Assembly: GCA_009889585.1 (NCBI GenBank)
Contig: WUQV01000020.1
Span: 1 to 5,894 of the forward strand
Direction of reading: 5' to 3'
Length of the DNA: 5,894 nucleotides
Source of the DNA: Candidatus Bathyarchaeota archaeon
Lineage (GTDB): Archaea; Thermoproteota; Bathyarchaeia; Bathyarchaeales; WUQV01
Made by a program: the position numbers and the translations under genes. The notes below the pieces were generated by a model, which worked only from the letters and a program-made list of their open reading frames with translations, had not been told where the DNA came from and ran no database searches. Positions 1 to 4,845 of this stretch are shown here, piece after piece; position 1 is the stretch's first letter, and the number at the start of each line of letters is the position of its first letter.

Positions 1-530
1 CGATACATTAACTCTTGCAAATGGACTTTCGCTCCTTCAACCTCCTTTGGGCAAGGTATTTCGGCGCTTGGATGTTCCACGGCGATTATTCCAACCTTCA
101 TGTTTAAGGCTTTTGCAGCTTTAACGGCGTTTTTCACCTCTTCGACTTCCCAGCTATCTCCATGGTAAATGTCGCTACTTAAGCTCAATTCCACGTTTTT
201 CGACTTAGCTATCGGTAGGAGCCATTCAACAGCATCCTCTGGACAAGTAGCCCAATAACAATTTGAAAGAACCTCAACGTGAAAGCCAAGCTTCACAGCC
301 TCCTTAACGGCTTTAACCATAATCGGATAGTATAGGAAAGGTTCTCCACCTTCTATTGAGATGTAGTTAACGGTTTCCAACTTCTTCGCTTCCATTAGGA
401 TATTCCTAATCTGTTTAAGCGTGAAGACGCCTTTTGCCCTAGGGCTTCCCCAGGTGAAGCAATGGTCGCACTCTAAATTGCACTTATAAGTGAGGAGGAA
501 GTGAATGCCCTTTAGCTTCAATAAATGCAC
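1..530 (-). CDS. Radical SAM domain protein, N-terminal part (C-terminus beyond the left edge)
   Basis: Reading the minus strand gives about 176 codons without a stop that run off the left edge. Near the N-terminus is the radical SAM iron-sulfur motif CNLECDHC (Cys17, Cys21, Cys24 counted from the GTG at 530), which should hold the 4Fe-4S cluster that cleaves S-adenosylmethionine. The second hallmark, EGGEP at residues 60-64, contacts the SAM amino group. Further cysteines follow in SNCYWATCP and EIPCP, which could be further cluster or substrate ligands, but this is inference. The substrate cannot be told because the C-terminal part is missing. Start is ambiguous: a TAG directly precedes GTG 533, followed by GTG 530; a TATA-like TTTTTAA about 26 bases upstream would give a nearly leaderless message here. 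TTG 521, preceded by AGGTG with a 9-base spacer, is the alternative and gives the more usual short N-terminus (MKLKGIHFLLTYKC). Radical SAM identity is secure, the function is not. Confidence 0.9.
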   Translation of the reverse strand, partial: MHLLKLKGIHFLLTYKCNLECDHCFTWGSPRAKGVFTLKQIRNILMEAKKLETVNYISIEGGEPFLYYPIMVKAVKEAVKLGFHVEVLSNCYWATCPEDAVEWLLPIAKSKNVELSLSSDIYHGDSWEVEEVKNAVKAAKALNMKVGIIAVEHPSAEIPCPKEVEGAKVHLQELMY

Positions 531-553
531 CACCTAAAAGCCTCAGAAGCTCG

Positions 554-560
554 TTAAAAA
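554..560 (-). promoter_or_regulatory. Possible TATA box of the radical SAM gene
   Basis: On the minus strand the sequence reads AACTTTTTAACG. The TTTTTAA core is centred about 26 bases upstream of the GTG pair at 533/530, the normal archaeal spacing for a leaderless or near-leaderless transcript. It is a weak match to the TTTAWATA consensus. Confidence 0.35.
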
Positions 561-694
561 GTTTTCAGGCTCATTTTTGCCTCTTGATTTGAAATGCTCG
601 GATGAAGGAAGGGGACTTTACGGAGATATCGCCATGTCCGCTTAAGTTTAACCACAACATCGTTAGTGGACCTGCGCATTTTGTCTTTGAACGT
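561..694. other. Intergenic stretch with no recognised feature
   Basis: This stretch separates the divergently oriented radical SAM gene and the small membrane protein gene. I see no open frame of useful length, no RNA gene and no strong repeat in it. It presumably holds upstream promoter sequence of both genes. Confidence 0.5.
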
Positions 695-706
695 AAACCT
701 TTATGT
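695..706 (+). promoter_or_regulatory. BRE/TATA-like promoter upstream of the 723 start
   Basis: The plus strand reads GTAAACCTTTATGTC, an A-rich BRE-like block followed by a TTTAT core. The core lies 20-25 bases before the ATG at 723. That fits a near-leaderless transcript starting at 723 better than one starting at 854, and so supports the idea that the gene originally began at 723. Confidence 0.35.
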
Positions 707-722
707 CATGCTTTTAACATAA

Positions 723-815
723 ATGATCATGAGCTTAAACCATATTCTAAACCAAACTTTAGAGGCGGAAATTAACATTGGAGCCTATCTCCTAAACAAG
801 ATATCAGAAAGATAA
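723..815 (+). other. Short upstream reading frame, possibly the frameshifted N-terminus of the 854 gene
   Basis: ATG 723 (or ATG 729) opens 30 codons, beginning MIMSLNHILNQTLEAEIN, that end at a TAA at 813. The composition looks coding and a TATA-like element sits at the right distance upstream. The next frame is open from the stop at 773 through 854 and into the downstream gene, and around 806-811 (AGAAAG) a single missing base would join the two. The fused product would be about 146 residues. The alternative is a short leader peptide with no relation to the downstream gene. Confidence 0.35.
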
Positions 816-853
816 CAGCCCTAGATATTGCATATATCGCTTGGACTATTTCT

Positions 854-1165
854 ATGATCACGCTTGCGTTTCTCTTCGCTAACCTAGCTGGGATATTGAC
901 TTCCATCGGCCTTGGCGGCGCTACCCTCATAGCTCAATTACGAGCATGGCTAGATACGATGAAAGCCTTCTTTCTTAAGAGCGGTCAGCTAAGACGTAGC
1001 GTGAAGGCTCTTCGAATGGAATTTGAGATGCATAGTCCCACGGATGAAGCTTGCCTAGACGTAGTGAAAGACCTCTTGCGTAATTATATGGCTGCACTTG
1101 AAGAGGCTGTAAAAGTACCAAAGCGAGCTACTCAGAAAAATAGTAGAGGAAAACTATTAAATTAA
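854..1165 (+). CDS. Small putative membrane protein of unknown function (possibly the 3' part of a frameshifted gene)
   Basis: The 103-residue frame begins with a hydrophobic stretch (residues 1-28, LAFLFANLAGILTSIGLGGA) that can be one or two membrane segments. A basic amphipathic part follows (KSGQLRRSVKALRMEFE, about 43-59), then a predicted helical tail with DVVKDLLRNYMAALEEAV, ending in a Lys/Arg-rich, presumably cytoplasmic, C-terminus. No family is recognised with confidence. No good Shine-Dalgarno precedes ATG 854, and the same frame is open back to 776 with more hydrophobic sequence (ITALDIAYIAWTIS), so 854 is probably not the true start. With the 723-815 frame added, the layout is helix, membrane pair, helical tail. 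This is reminiscent of SLATT-type proteins found in some defence loci, but that is only a shape resemblance. It ends two bases before the converging tRNA. Confidence 0.45.
   Translation: MITLAFLFANLAGILTSIGLGGATLIAQLRAWLDTMKAFFLKSGQLRRSVKALRMEFEMHSPTDEACLDVVKDLLRNYMAALEEAVKVPKRATQKNSRGKLLN
1134..1158 (-). terminator. Hairpin plus T-run downstream of tRNA-Gln
   Basis: On the minus strand AATAGT (1158-1153) pairs with ACTATT (1144-1139) over an 8-base loop, and the second arm runs into a run of T (ACTATTTTTCTG). This is the expected stem and oligo-T for ending the tRNA transcript. It overlaps the 3' end of the converging small gene. Confidence 0.45.
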
Positions 1166-1166
1166 G

Positions 1167-1242
1167 TGGTAGCCCGGGGGAGATTCGAACTCCCGTCGGC
1201 GGGTCCAAAGCCCGCCATGCTTGTCCGCTACACCACCGGGCT
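1167..1242 (-). tRNA. tRNA-Gln (anticodon TTG), CCA encoded
   Basis: The minus strand folds into a complete cloverleaf. The acceptor stem is AGCCCGG/CCGGGCT (7 bp), the D stem GTGT/GCAT (wobble pairs at two positions), the anticodon stem GCGGG/CCCGC around loop CTTTGGA, and the T arm GGGAG-TTCGAAT-CTCCC. Discriminator A and an encoded CCA follow. Loop positions 34-36 are TTG, which reads the glutamine codon CAA, and G37 is typical of tRNA-Gln. There is no intron and the length is 76 nt. A decayed transposon-like end lies only about 40 bases upstream of the 5' end. Confidence 0.96.
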
Positions 1243-1281
1243 TTTCTGAGCCACTGTATACGGGTATCTTACGTTCTTAGC

Positions 1282-1500
1282 GACTTCCTCCCCGCCTTTA
1301 GACGGGCCTCCAACGTGGAAGCTTGTGAGGTTCCGGCGTTCGGCCGGGGCTTTACGCCTTCGGCCACATACGCTGACTTAGGCGGGTTGCGGACGCCCCA
1401 AGGCTTGAAACTCAGCCGTACGGCCTCCGTCCCGAGCCCTAAGCCTCAACGGTGATTGAGCACCGTTTAGGCAGACCCCGTGCCGATCTCTCGGCCTACG
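1282..1500 (-). ncRNA. omegaRNA-like structured RNA at an IS200/IS605-type right end (degenerate copy 1)
   Basis: The minus strand is rich in stems. GCCGA-GAGA-TCGGC lies at 1482-1495. A 30-base hairpin at 1443-1472 pairs GCCT/AGGC and AACGGTG/CACCGTT around a 6-base loop. GCCGTACGGC is a 10-base palindrome. The 3' end has GCTTCC-ACGTT-GGAGGC and then CCCGTC-TAAA-GGCGGG, followed by GGGGAGGAAGTC at 1293-1282. The last two stem-loops and the terminal 12-mer also occur at the right edge of the window (5811-5894), with different bases that keep the pairing. A terminal hairpin followed by GGGGAGGA-type sequence is characteristic of TnpB elements, where the tnpB 3' region doubles as guide RNA scaffold. 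Bases after GTC (GCTAAGAACG) would be the guide if it is functional. Transcription is not shown. Confidence 0.5.
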
Positions 1501-1607
1501 TTCCTTTCAACGTTAAGAAATTTAAGGTTTACGTCGTTCATCCCCGCACTTAGTGCGAGGTTTCCGGCTAGCTTTCATAAGCCATGTATCACTTTTCACA
1601 CGTATGC
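1282..1607 (-). pseudogene. tnpB: Decayed 3' end of an IS200/IS605-family tnpB
   Basis: One minus-strand frame reads NDVNLKFLNVERNVG, then two stops, then a long GC-rich tail containing EGVKPRPNAGTSQAS and ending LKAGRKSLRT. The tail matches the frame at 5770-5894 (NGAKPWANGGTS, AS, then VGRKS) residue by residue, so the two segments share descent as coding sequence. Just upstream, TGT GAA AAG TGA (1600-1589) and CGC ACT AAG TGC GGG (1557-1544) look like the two CxxC halves of the TnpB zinc finger, each with one cysteine codon lost. After a frame change, ERDV then aligns with the usual RDVxAxLN. The catalytic N-terminal part is not recognisable. An alternative reading of 1541-1562 is a separate terminal hairpin (CCTCGCAC-TAA-GTGCGGGG followed by ATGAA), also IS605-like. 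The family call is by eye. Confidence 0.5.
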
Positions 1608-2060
1608 TTGATTATTGCTATAAAGATGGCTGAAGATCTTTGGATACAGGCGAGTCCTTAGAGATTTAAGCCCCAGTTAGGCGATCGCCAAGTCGTCCGC
1701 ACTGCCGCTTTGAGCCTGCAAGGGTTGCTCCAACATCCTTAGCATATTTTTAGCCAACTAAATCACCAACCTATTCATTTTGCAGTTTTAAGTCCGTCAA
1801 ACATTTAATTGTGATCTGCTTGATTTCATCAGCTCAAAGGAAACCGCTCATCACCTTATATCTAATATCTATGAAAAATATTTGCCGCCGTTTTCAGAAA
1901 CATGGCTATCATCTTCTATACTCTTAAGTTGTTCTCATCGGTTATCGTTAAAGTCCTTCGCGTTTTTCCCTTATCATTCCTTTAGGTGCGTCTTATGAAC
2001 AGACGTGCCTAGGAAAGGCGTCGTCATAGCCCTCCTTTTTAAGTTTTTCGAGGTCTAACA
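1608..2060. other. Long stretch without a recognisable gene
   Basis: All six frames are interrupted frequently and I can name no gene. It lies directly upstream of the tnpB 3' remnant on the minus strand, so it may be the unrecognisable remainder of that gene, but no TnpB catalytic motif can be read. A 26-codon minus-strand frame at 1677-1757 has a GGTGAT Shine-Dalgarno-like sequence and ends SADDLAIA; this is too little to call a gene. Confidence 0.5.
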
Positions 2061-2067
2061 GAACCGA

Positions 2068-2086
2068 CCGAAAAGTTTATATATAA
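2068..2086 (+). promoter_or_regulatory. BRE and TATA box of tfb
   Basis: CCGAAAAG (2068-2075) is a good BRE and TTTATATATAA (2076-2086) a near-perfect archaeal TATA box. The expected transcription start is near 2105, which gives tfb a leader of about 84 bases, unusually long beside the near-leaderless aIF1 gene. Confidence 0.8.
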
Positions 2087-2128
2087 GAACTGCAAATAAG
2101 CCCAGCCGCGGGCCAGATAGACCTCGTT

Positions 2129-2178
2129 CTGAGGCCTCTGATGACGATTGAGGTTGATGACGGCGTCTCTCGCTCTGA
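2129..2178 (+). promoter_or_regulatory. tfb mRNA leader with repeated C box/D box-like motifs
   Basis: The leader carries CTGA (2129-2132), CTGATGA (2138-2144), TTGATGA (2154-2160) and CTGA (2175-2178). TGATGACG occurs twice (2139-2146 and 2155-2162) and CTGAGG twice. CTGA, a 5-base spacer and CTGATGA have the layout of a D'/C' kink-loop, the L7Ae-binding element. The boxes do not form a complete C/D guide RNA, because the guide spacings are wrong and there is no first C box. Either an L7Ae-type regulatory leader or chance is possible. GAGGCCTC (2131-2138) is also a perfect palindrome. Confidence 0.3.
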
Positions 2179-2183
2179 GGTGA
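2177..2183 (+). promoter_or_regulatory. Ribosome binding site that fixes the TTG start of tfb
   Basis: GAGGTGA is a full match to the archaeal 16S anti-Shine-Dalgarno region. With a 5-base spacer (AGTAA) it points to TTG 2189. No ATG or GTG in this frame lies at a suitable distance. Confidence 0.85.
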
Positions 2184-2188
2184 AGTAA

Positions 2189-3118
2189 TTGAGAGAAGGA
2201 AAGCCTCAAAGAGCTGTCGACAGGTGCGTAGAGTGCGGAAGCGTTAACATTATCTACGACTATAACATCGGGGAGGCTTTCTGCGGCGACTGCGGCCTCG
2301 TCATCCACGAGCAAATGGTTGACAAAGGGCCTGAGTGGCGCGCTTTTACTCAAGAGGAAAGGGAGGCCAGAAGCCGAGCTGGGTTCCCTACTTCGTTCGC
2401 CATGCATGACAAAGGCCTTTCAACGACGATCAGCCGTTTAGATCACGATGCGCTCGGGAAGGAGCTCCCTCTTGAGACGAGGGCTCAAATGTGGAGGCTT
2501 AGGAAGTGGCAGATCCGCTCGAGGACTCATTCCTCAGCCGATCGGAACTTATCCCAAGCCATGGCCGAGCTCGACAGGCTTTGCGACAAGACGCATATGC
2601 CTTCTTCGATAAAGGAGAGAGCGGCTATGATCTATCGAAAAGCCTTAGAAAAGGGGCTCGTCCGCGGGCGTTCCATCGCCGCCATAGTGGCAGCATCCCT
2701 TTACGCTGCATGCCGCGTCACAAAGACGCCAAGAGCCCTTCGTGAAATCACAGCGGCTAGCCTCATAAGCCTAAAGGATATCGCTCGTTGCTATCGCTTA
2801 TTGCTTCGTGAATTAGATATTCAAATGCCCGTCGCCGACCCAGCAATCCACGTAGCTAAGATCTCCGAAAACGCAGGCGTCTCCGGTAAGACGCATGCTA
2901 TGGCTATTGAGGTCCTAGAGGAGGCGAGAAGGAGGCACTTGATAGCCGGTAAGGATCCGGTAGGGTTGGCAGCTGCAGCCCTTTACATCGCTTGCTTACA
3001 AAACAACGAGAAGAAGACGCAAAGGGACATAGCGGAGGCCGCGTGCGTCACTGAAGTCACGGTGAGGAACCGCTTTAAGAGCTTAAAGCGTCAGCTCGGG
3101 CTGGAGCTGCCGGATTAA
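2189..3118 (+). CDS. tfb: Transcription initiation factor B (TFB, archaeal TFIIB homolog)
   Basis: TFB binds the TATA-TBP complex and the BRE, recruits RNA polymerase and helps open the promoter. The 309 residues, a normal length, show all parts in order. The N-terminal zinc ribbon has Cys13, Cys16, Cys32 and Cys35 (CVECG and CGDCG). The B-reader region GPEWRAF is at 47-53, and the linker with GFPTSF and HDKGLSTTI at 65-81. The first cyclin fold (about 113-211) has GRSIAAIVAASLYAACR at 160-176; the second (about 212-305) has GKDPVGLAAAALYIAC at 254-269 and a recognition helix-turn-helix near 277-299 (TQRDIAEAACVTEVTVRNRF). The TTG start has a perfect Shine-Dalgarno. The gene is monocistronic with its own strong promoter and ends 13 bases from the converging aIF1 gene. 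Whether the genome has further tfb paralogs cannot be seen. Confidence 0.97.
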   Translation: MREGKPQRAVDRCVECGSVNIIYDYNIGEAFCGDCGLVIHEQMVDKGPEWRAFTQEEREARSRAGFPTSFAMHDKGLSTTISRLDHDALGKELPLETRAQMWRLRKWQIRSRTHSSADRNLSQAMAELDRLCDKTHMPSSIKERAAMIYRKALEKGLVRGRSIAAIVAASLYAACRVTKTPRALREITAASLISLKDIARCYRLLLRELDIQMPVADPAIHVAKISENAGVSGKTHAMAIEVLEEARRRHLIAGKDPVGLAAAALYIACLQNNEKKTQRDIAEAACVTEVTVRNRFKSLKRQLGLELPD

Positions 3119-3131
3119 AGCGCCTTAATCG

Positions 3132-3440
3132 TCATTGGACTTCAAGGTTCCCCTCTGGATATCCCATTCGTATCAACACGGCTTTAACCCTCTCTCGATG
3201 ATCCCCTTGTAGTATTATTTGAGCGTTCTTCGCCGTCCCTCCACAAGCGCAATAAGTCTTAAGCTCCCTCGCCAAGTTGCTAAGGTTCATCTCACTTTCA
3301 TCTAAGCCTTCAACTATAGTAACGGGCCTTCTCCACTTCTTCATATCAAGCCTAACGCGGATGCGTCGTTGCTCTTTACCGATTTCGCCGCAAACGCAAA
3401 TGTCCTTGGGGAGGCCACAGATCGAACAGATAGCCGCCAT
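3132..3440 (-). CDS. sui1: Translation initiation factor aIF1 (SUI1 family)
   Basis: aIF1 binds the small ribosomal subunit near the P site and controls the fidelity of start codon selection. From ATG 3440 the product is 102 residues, the normal archaeal size. The N-terminal extension has four cysteines (Cys5, Cys8, Cys15, Cys17 in CSICGLPKDICVC), the zinc-binding hook usual in archaeal aIF1. The SUI1 domain follows (about 28-100) with KTYCACGGTAK at 61-71, ILQGDHRERV at 76-85 and a terminal GYPEGNLEV strand. A TTG six bases earlier (3446) is in frame, but the TATA box places the transcript start near 3444. ATG 3440 with a leader of only a few bases is therefore more likely. The gene converges with tfb. 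Confidence 0.95.
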   Translation of the reverse strand: MAAICSICGLPKDICVCGEIGKEQRRIRVRLDMKKWRRPVTIVEGLDESEMNLSNLARELKTYCACGGTAKNAQIILQGDHRERVKAVLIRMGYPEGNLEVQ

Positions 3441-3466
3441 TCCCAATTTTTGGAAGGAAGATGCTG

Positions 3467-3480
3467 TATATAAATTTTAG
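3467..3480 (-). promoter_or_regulatory. BRE/TATA promoter of the aIF1 gene
   Basis: The minus strand reads CTAAAA (BRE part, 3480-3475) followed by TTTATATA (3474-3467). The centre lies about 26 bases from 3444, so the message is nearly leaderless. Confidence 0.8.
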
Positions 3481-3485
3481 CGAGG

Positions 3486-3503
3486 TAAAAACACCTTATT
3501 AAA
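3486..3503 (-). terminator. T-rich transcript end of the NAPRTase gene
   Basis: On the minus strand GTTTTAATAAGGTGTTTTTA lies about 60-80 bases after the NAPRTase stop and just before the aIF1 promoter. Two T-runs without a strong hairpin are typical of archaeal termination. Confidence 0.35.
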
Positions 3504-3529
3504 ACACCGCTCAACGTTAACGAAGGCGC

Positions 3530-3543
3530 CCTTAAGCTTAAGG
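3530..3543. repeat. 14-bp perfect palindrome between NAPRTase and aIF1
   Basis: CCTTAAGCTTAAGG is identical on both strands. It lies 22 bases past the NAPRTase stop and about 55 bases upstream of the aIF1 TATA box. A second short palindrome, CGTTAACG, is at 3515-3522. It could be a dimeric protein site or a weak RNA stem at the NAPRTase 3' end; nothing in the sequence decides. Confidence 0.5.
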
Positions 3544-3564
3544 CCTAAAGACCGTGTGGCTTGT

Positions 3565-4755
3565 TCAAAGCGAAAGCTTTTCTAATTGCTTTAGCACGTA
3601 CTCGCGAACCTCATAAGGGGATGGCATCTTAGCCACGATCTCTCCGCCTTTAATCAACGGCTTAAGCATCCCCTCCATCCTCCCTCCGCACTTCGGACAC
3701 GTCGGTTGAGCGGCTTCAATCGGTAGCACTAAATCGATGAGGCACTCAAGGCACCTCCACGTCTCCTTCTTCCCGCCGAGCTTTCCTCGTTTAGCGCAAG
3801 GCCTTCCTTCTATCTCCACGATGTCCATGGCGAAGTCTATCGTCGGCGCGTTGCTCACGTAAGTCCCTACTCCGAACGCATCGGCGCCAGCTCGACTTAA
3901 GATACGAACTGTCTCCTCGTTTAAGCCCCCGGAGACGAATATCTTGACGTGAGTATAGCCCCTTACGTCAAGCTCCCAACGGACTTCGCTTACGATCTCA
4001 GCGAAGTCCCCCTTCCTTGAGCCGGGCGTGTCAAGCCTAACGGCTTGTAAGCGGCTCCCTAAGGCCTCGGCGGCCATTATCGCCTCCGTCTTCTCGTCGT
4101 AATACGTGTCCACTAAAGCTACTCGCGGGACGTCCGACGGCATAAGCTCGTCGAAGGCCTCCCATGCCTTCACTTGATCGCCAAATACGATGATTAAGGC
4201 ATGGGGCATCGTGCCCATAGGCTTTTCATCGATTAGATCAGCCCCGCATAGGCTTGAGACGCCGTCAAAGCCGCCTATGTAAGCAGCTCTATCCAACATC
4301 GGCGATATCGCTGGGTGCATCCTTCTCGCTCCGAACGCCACGAGGAGCTTATTGCCAGCGGCTTTCCTAAGCCGAGCGGCTCTCGTAGCGACCCCTGAGG
4401 CTTGGCAAATGAGGCCTAACGCCGGGGTCTCGTGAAGGCAAAAGGCTCCATACGGACCTTCTATCCTCATCACAGGCTCTCGAACGCCAACGTAGTCCTT
4501 ATAGTAGAAGACGCTGCCCTCCGGCATGGCGTACACGTCAACCGAGATACCGTCGAATAGCTTAGCCTCCTCCTCAATCCCGCAAAGAATCCCCCACGTA
4601 GCTTTCCCCGGCAGCTCCCCAGGCGTTACCTCAGCGACGACGTAGGTCTTATCGAGGCCCTTCGCCTCAAGTATCTGCTTCGTCCTTACGAAGTAAACGT
4701 CGGTCGTCTCCCCTCGTTTTATTTCCTCGTCCGAAGCCACGTGAAACAAGCGCAA
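3565..4755 (-). CDS. pncB: Nicotinate phosphoribosyltransferase (archaeal type with C-terminal zinc ribbon)
   Basis: The enzyme joins nicotinate and PRPP, driven by ATP, to give nicotinate mononucleotide, the first committed step of Preiss-Handler NAD salvage in the cytoplasm. The 396 residues match the archaeal type exemplified by the Thermoplasma acidophilum enzyme. The N-terminus is ASDEEIKRGETTDVYF. GARRMHP at 142-148 carries the family histidine region, followed by GTMPHA (181-186), DTYYDEKTEA (216-225), RLDTPGSRKGD (240-250), and the phosphate-binding FVSGGLN (273-279) and FGVGTYV (294-300). A C-terminal zinc ribbon has Cys335, Cys338, Cys353 and Cys356. TTG 4755 is chosen because the N-terminus then has the family length; a GGGGA stretch precedes it, and TTG 4749 is the only close alternative. 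It is divergent from the nicotinamidase gene, whose product is its substrate. Quinolinate phosphoribosyltransferase is excluded by length and motifs. Confidence 0.95.
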   Translation of the reverse strand: MRLFHVASDEEIKRGETTDVYFVRTKQILEAKGLDKTYVVAEVTPGELPGKATWGILCGIEEEAKLFDGISVDVYAMPEGSVFYYKDYVGVREPVMRIEGPYGAFCLHETPALGLICQASGVATRAARLRKAAGNKLLVAFGARRMHPAISPMLDRAAYIGGFDGVSSLCGADLIDEKPMGTMPHALIIVFGDQVKAWEAFDELMPSDVPRVALVDTYYDEKTEAIMAAEALGSRLQAVRLDTPGSRKGDFAEIVSEVRWELDVRGYTHVKIFVSGGLNEETVRILSRAGADAFGVGTYVSNAPTIDFAMDIVEIEGRPCAKRGKLGGKKETWRCLECLIDLVLPIEAAQPTCPKCGGRMEGMLKPLIKGGEIVAKMPSPYEVREYVLKQLEKLSL

Positions 4756-4798
4756 AACTTTTCCCCGCTTACTCTCTAGCGTCCGAGGGAATGCCTTT

Positions 4799-4813
4799 CA
4801 ATAAAGCTTTATC
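4799..4813. promoter_or_regulatory. Divergent promoter of the NAD salvage pair, with palindromic TATA region
   Basis: ATAAAGCTTTAT (4801-4812) is a perfect 12-bp palindrome. Read rightward it offers a CTTTATC TATA-like core and read leftward CTTTATT. Predicted starts lie near 4836 for the nicotinamidase and near 4776 for NAPRTase, so both genes could share one TBP site or be shut by one dimeric repressor. No other good TATA box is seen between 4756 and 4845. Confidence 0.55.
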
Positions 4814-4845
4814 CCCACTCGCTTAAGAAACGCAGAGGCGTGAGC

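Noticed and set aside
1677..1757. 26-codon minus-strand frame with a GGTGAT Shine-Dalgarno-like sequence and a TTG start
   Set aside because: It is too short, sits in a stop-riddled region and has no supporting homology or promoter.
2129..2178. A complete C/D box guide RNA gene upstream of tfb
   Set aside because: The boxes are present, but a first C box is missing and the guide spacings are 14 and 30 bases in the wrong arrangement. It is kept only as a leader motif.
2039..2407. 122-residue minus-strand open frame
   Set aside because: It lies opposite the tfb promoter, leader and zinc ribbon, has no recognisable domain, and would have to begin inside tfb. It is a shadow of the real gene.
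2506..2745. 79-residue plus-strand frame inside tfb
   Set aside because: It is fully contained in tfb in another frame, with no ribosome binding site and no family features.
3277..3480. 67-residue plus-strand frame opposite aIF1
   Set aside because: It is antisense to a complete, well-conserved aIF1 gene and covers its promoter.
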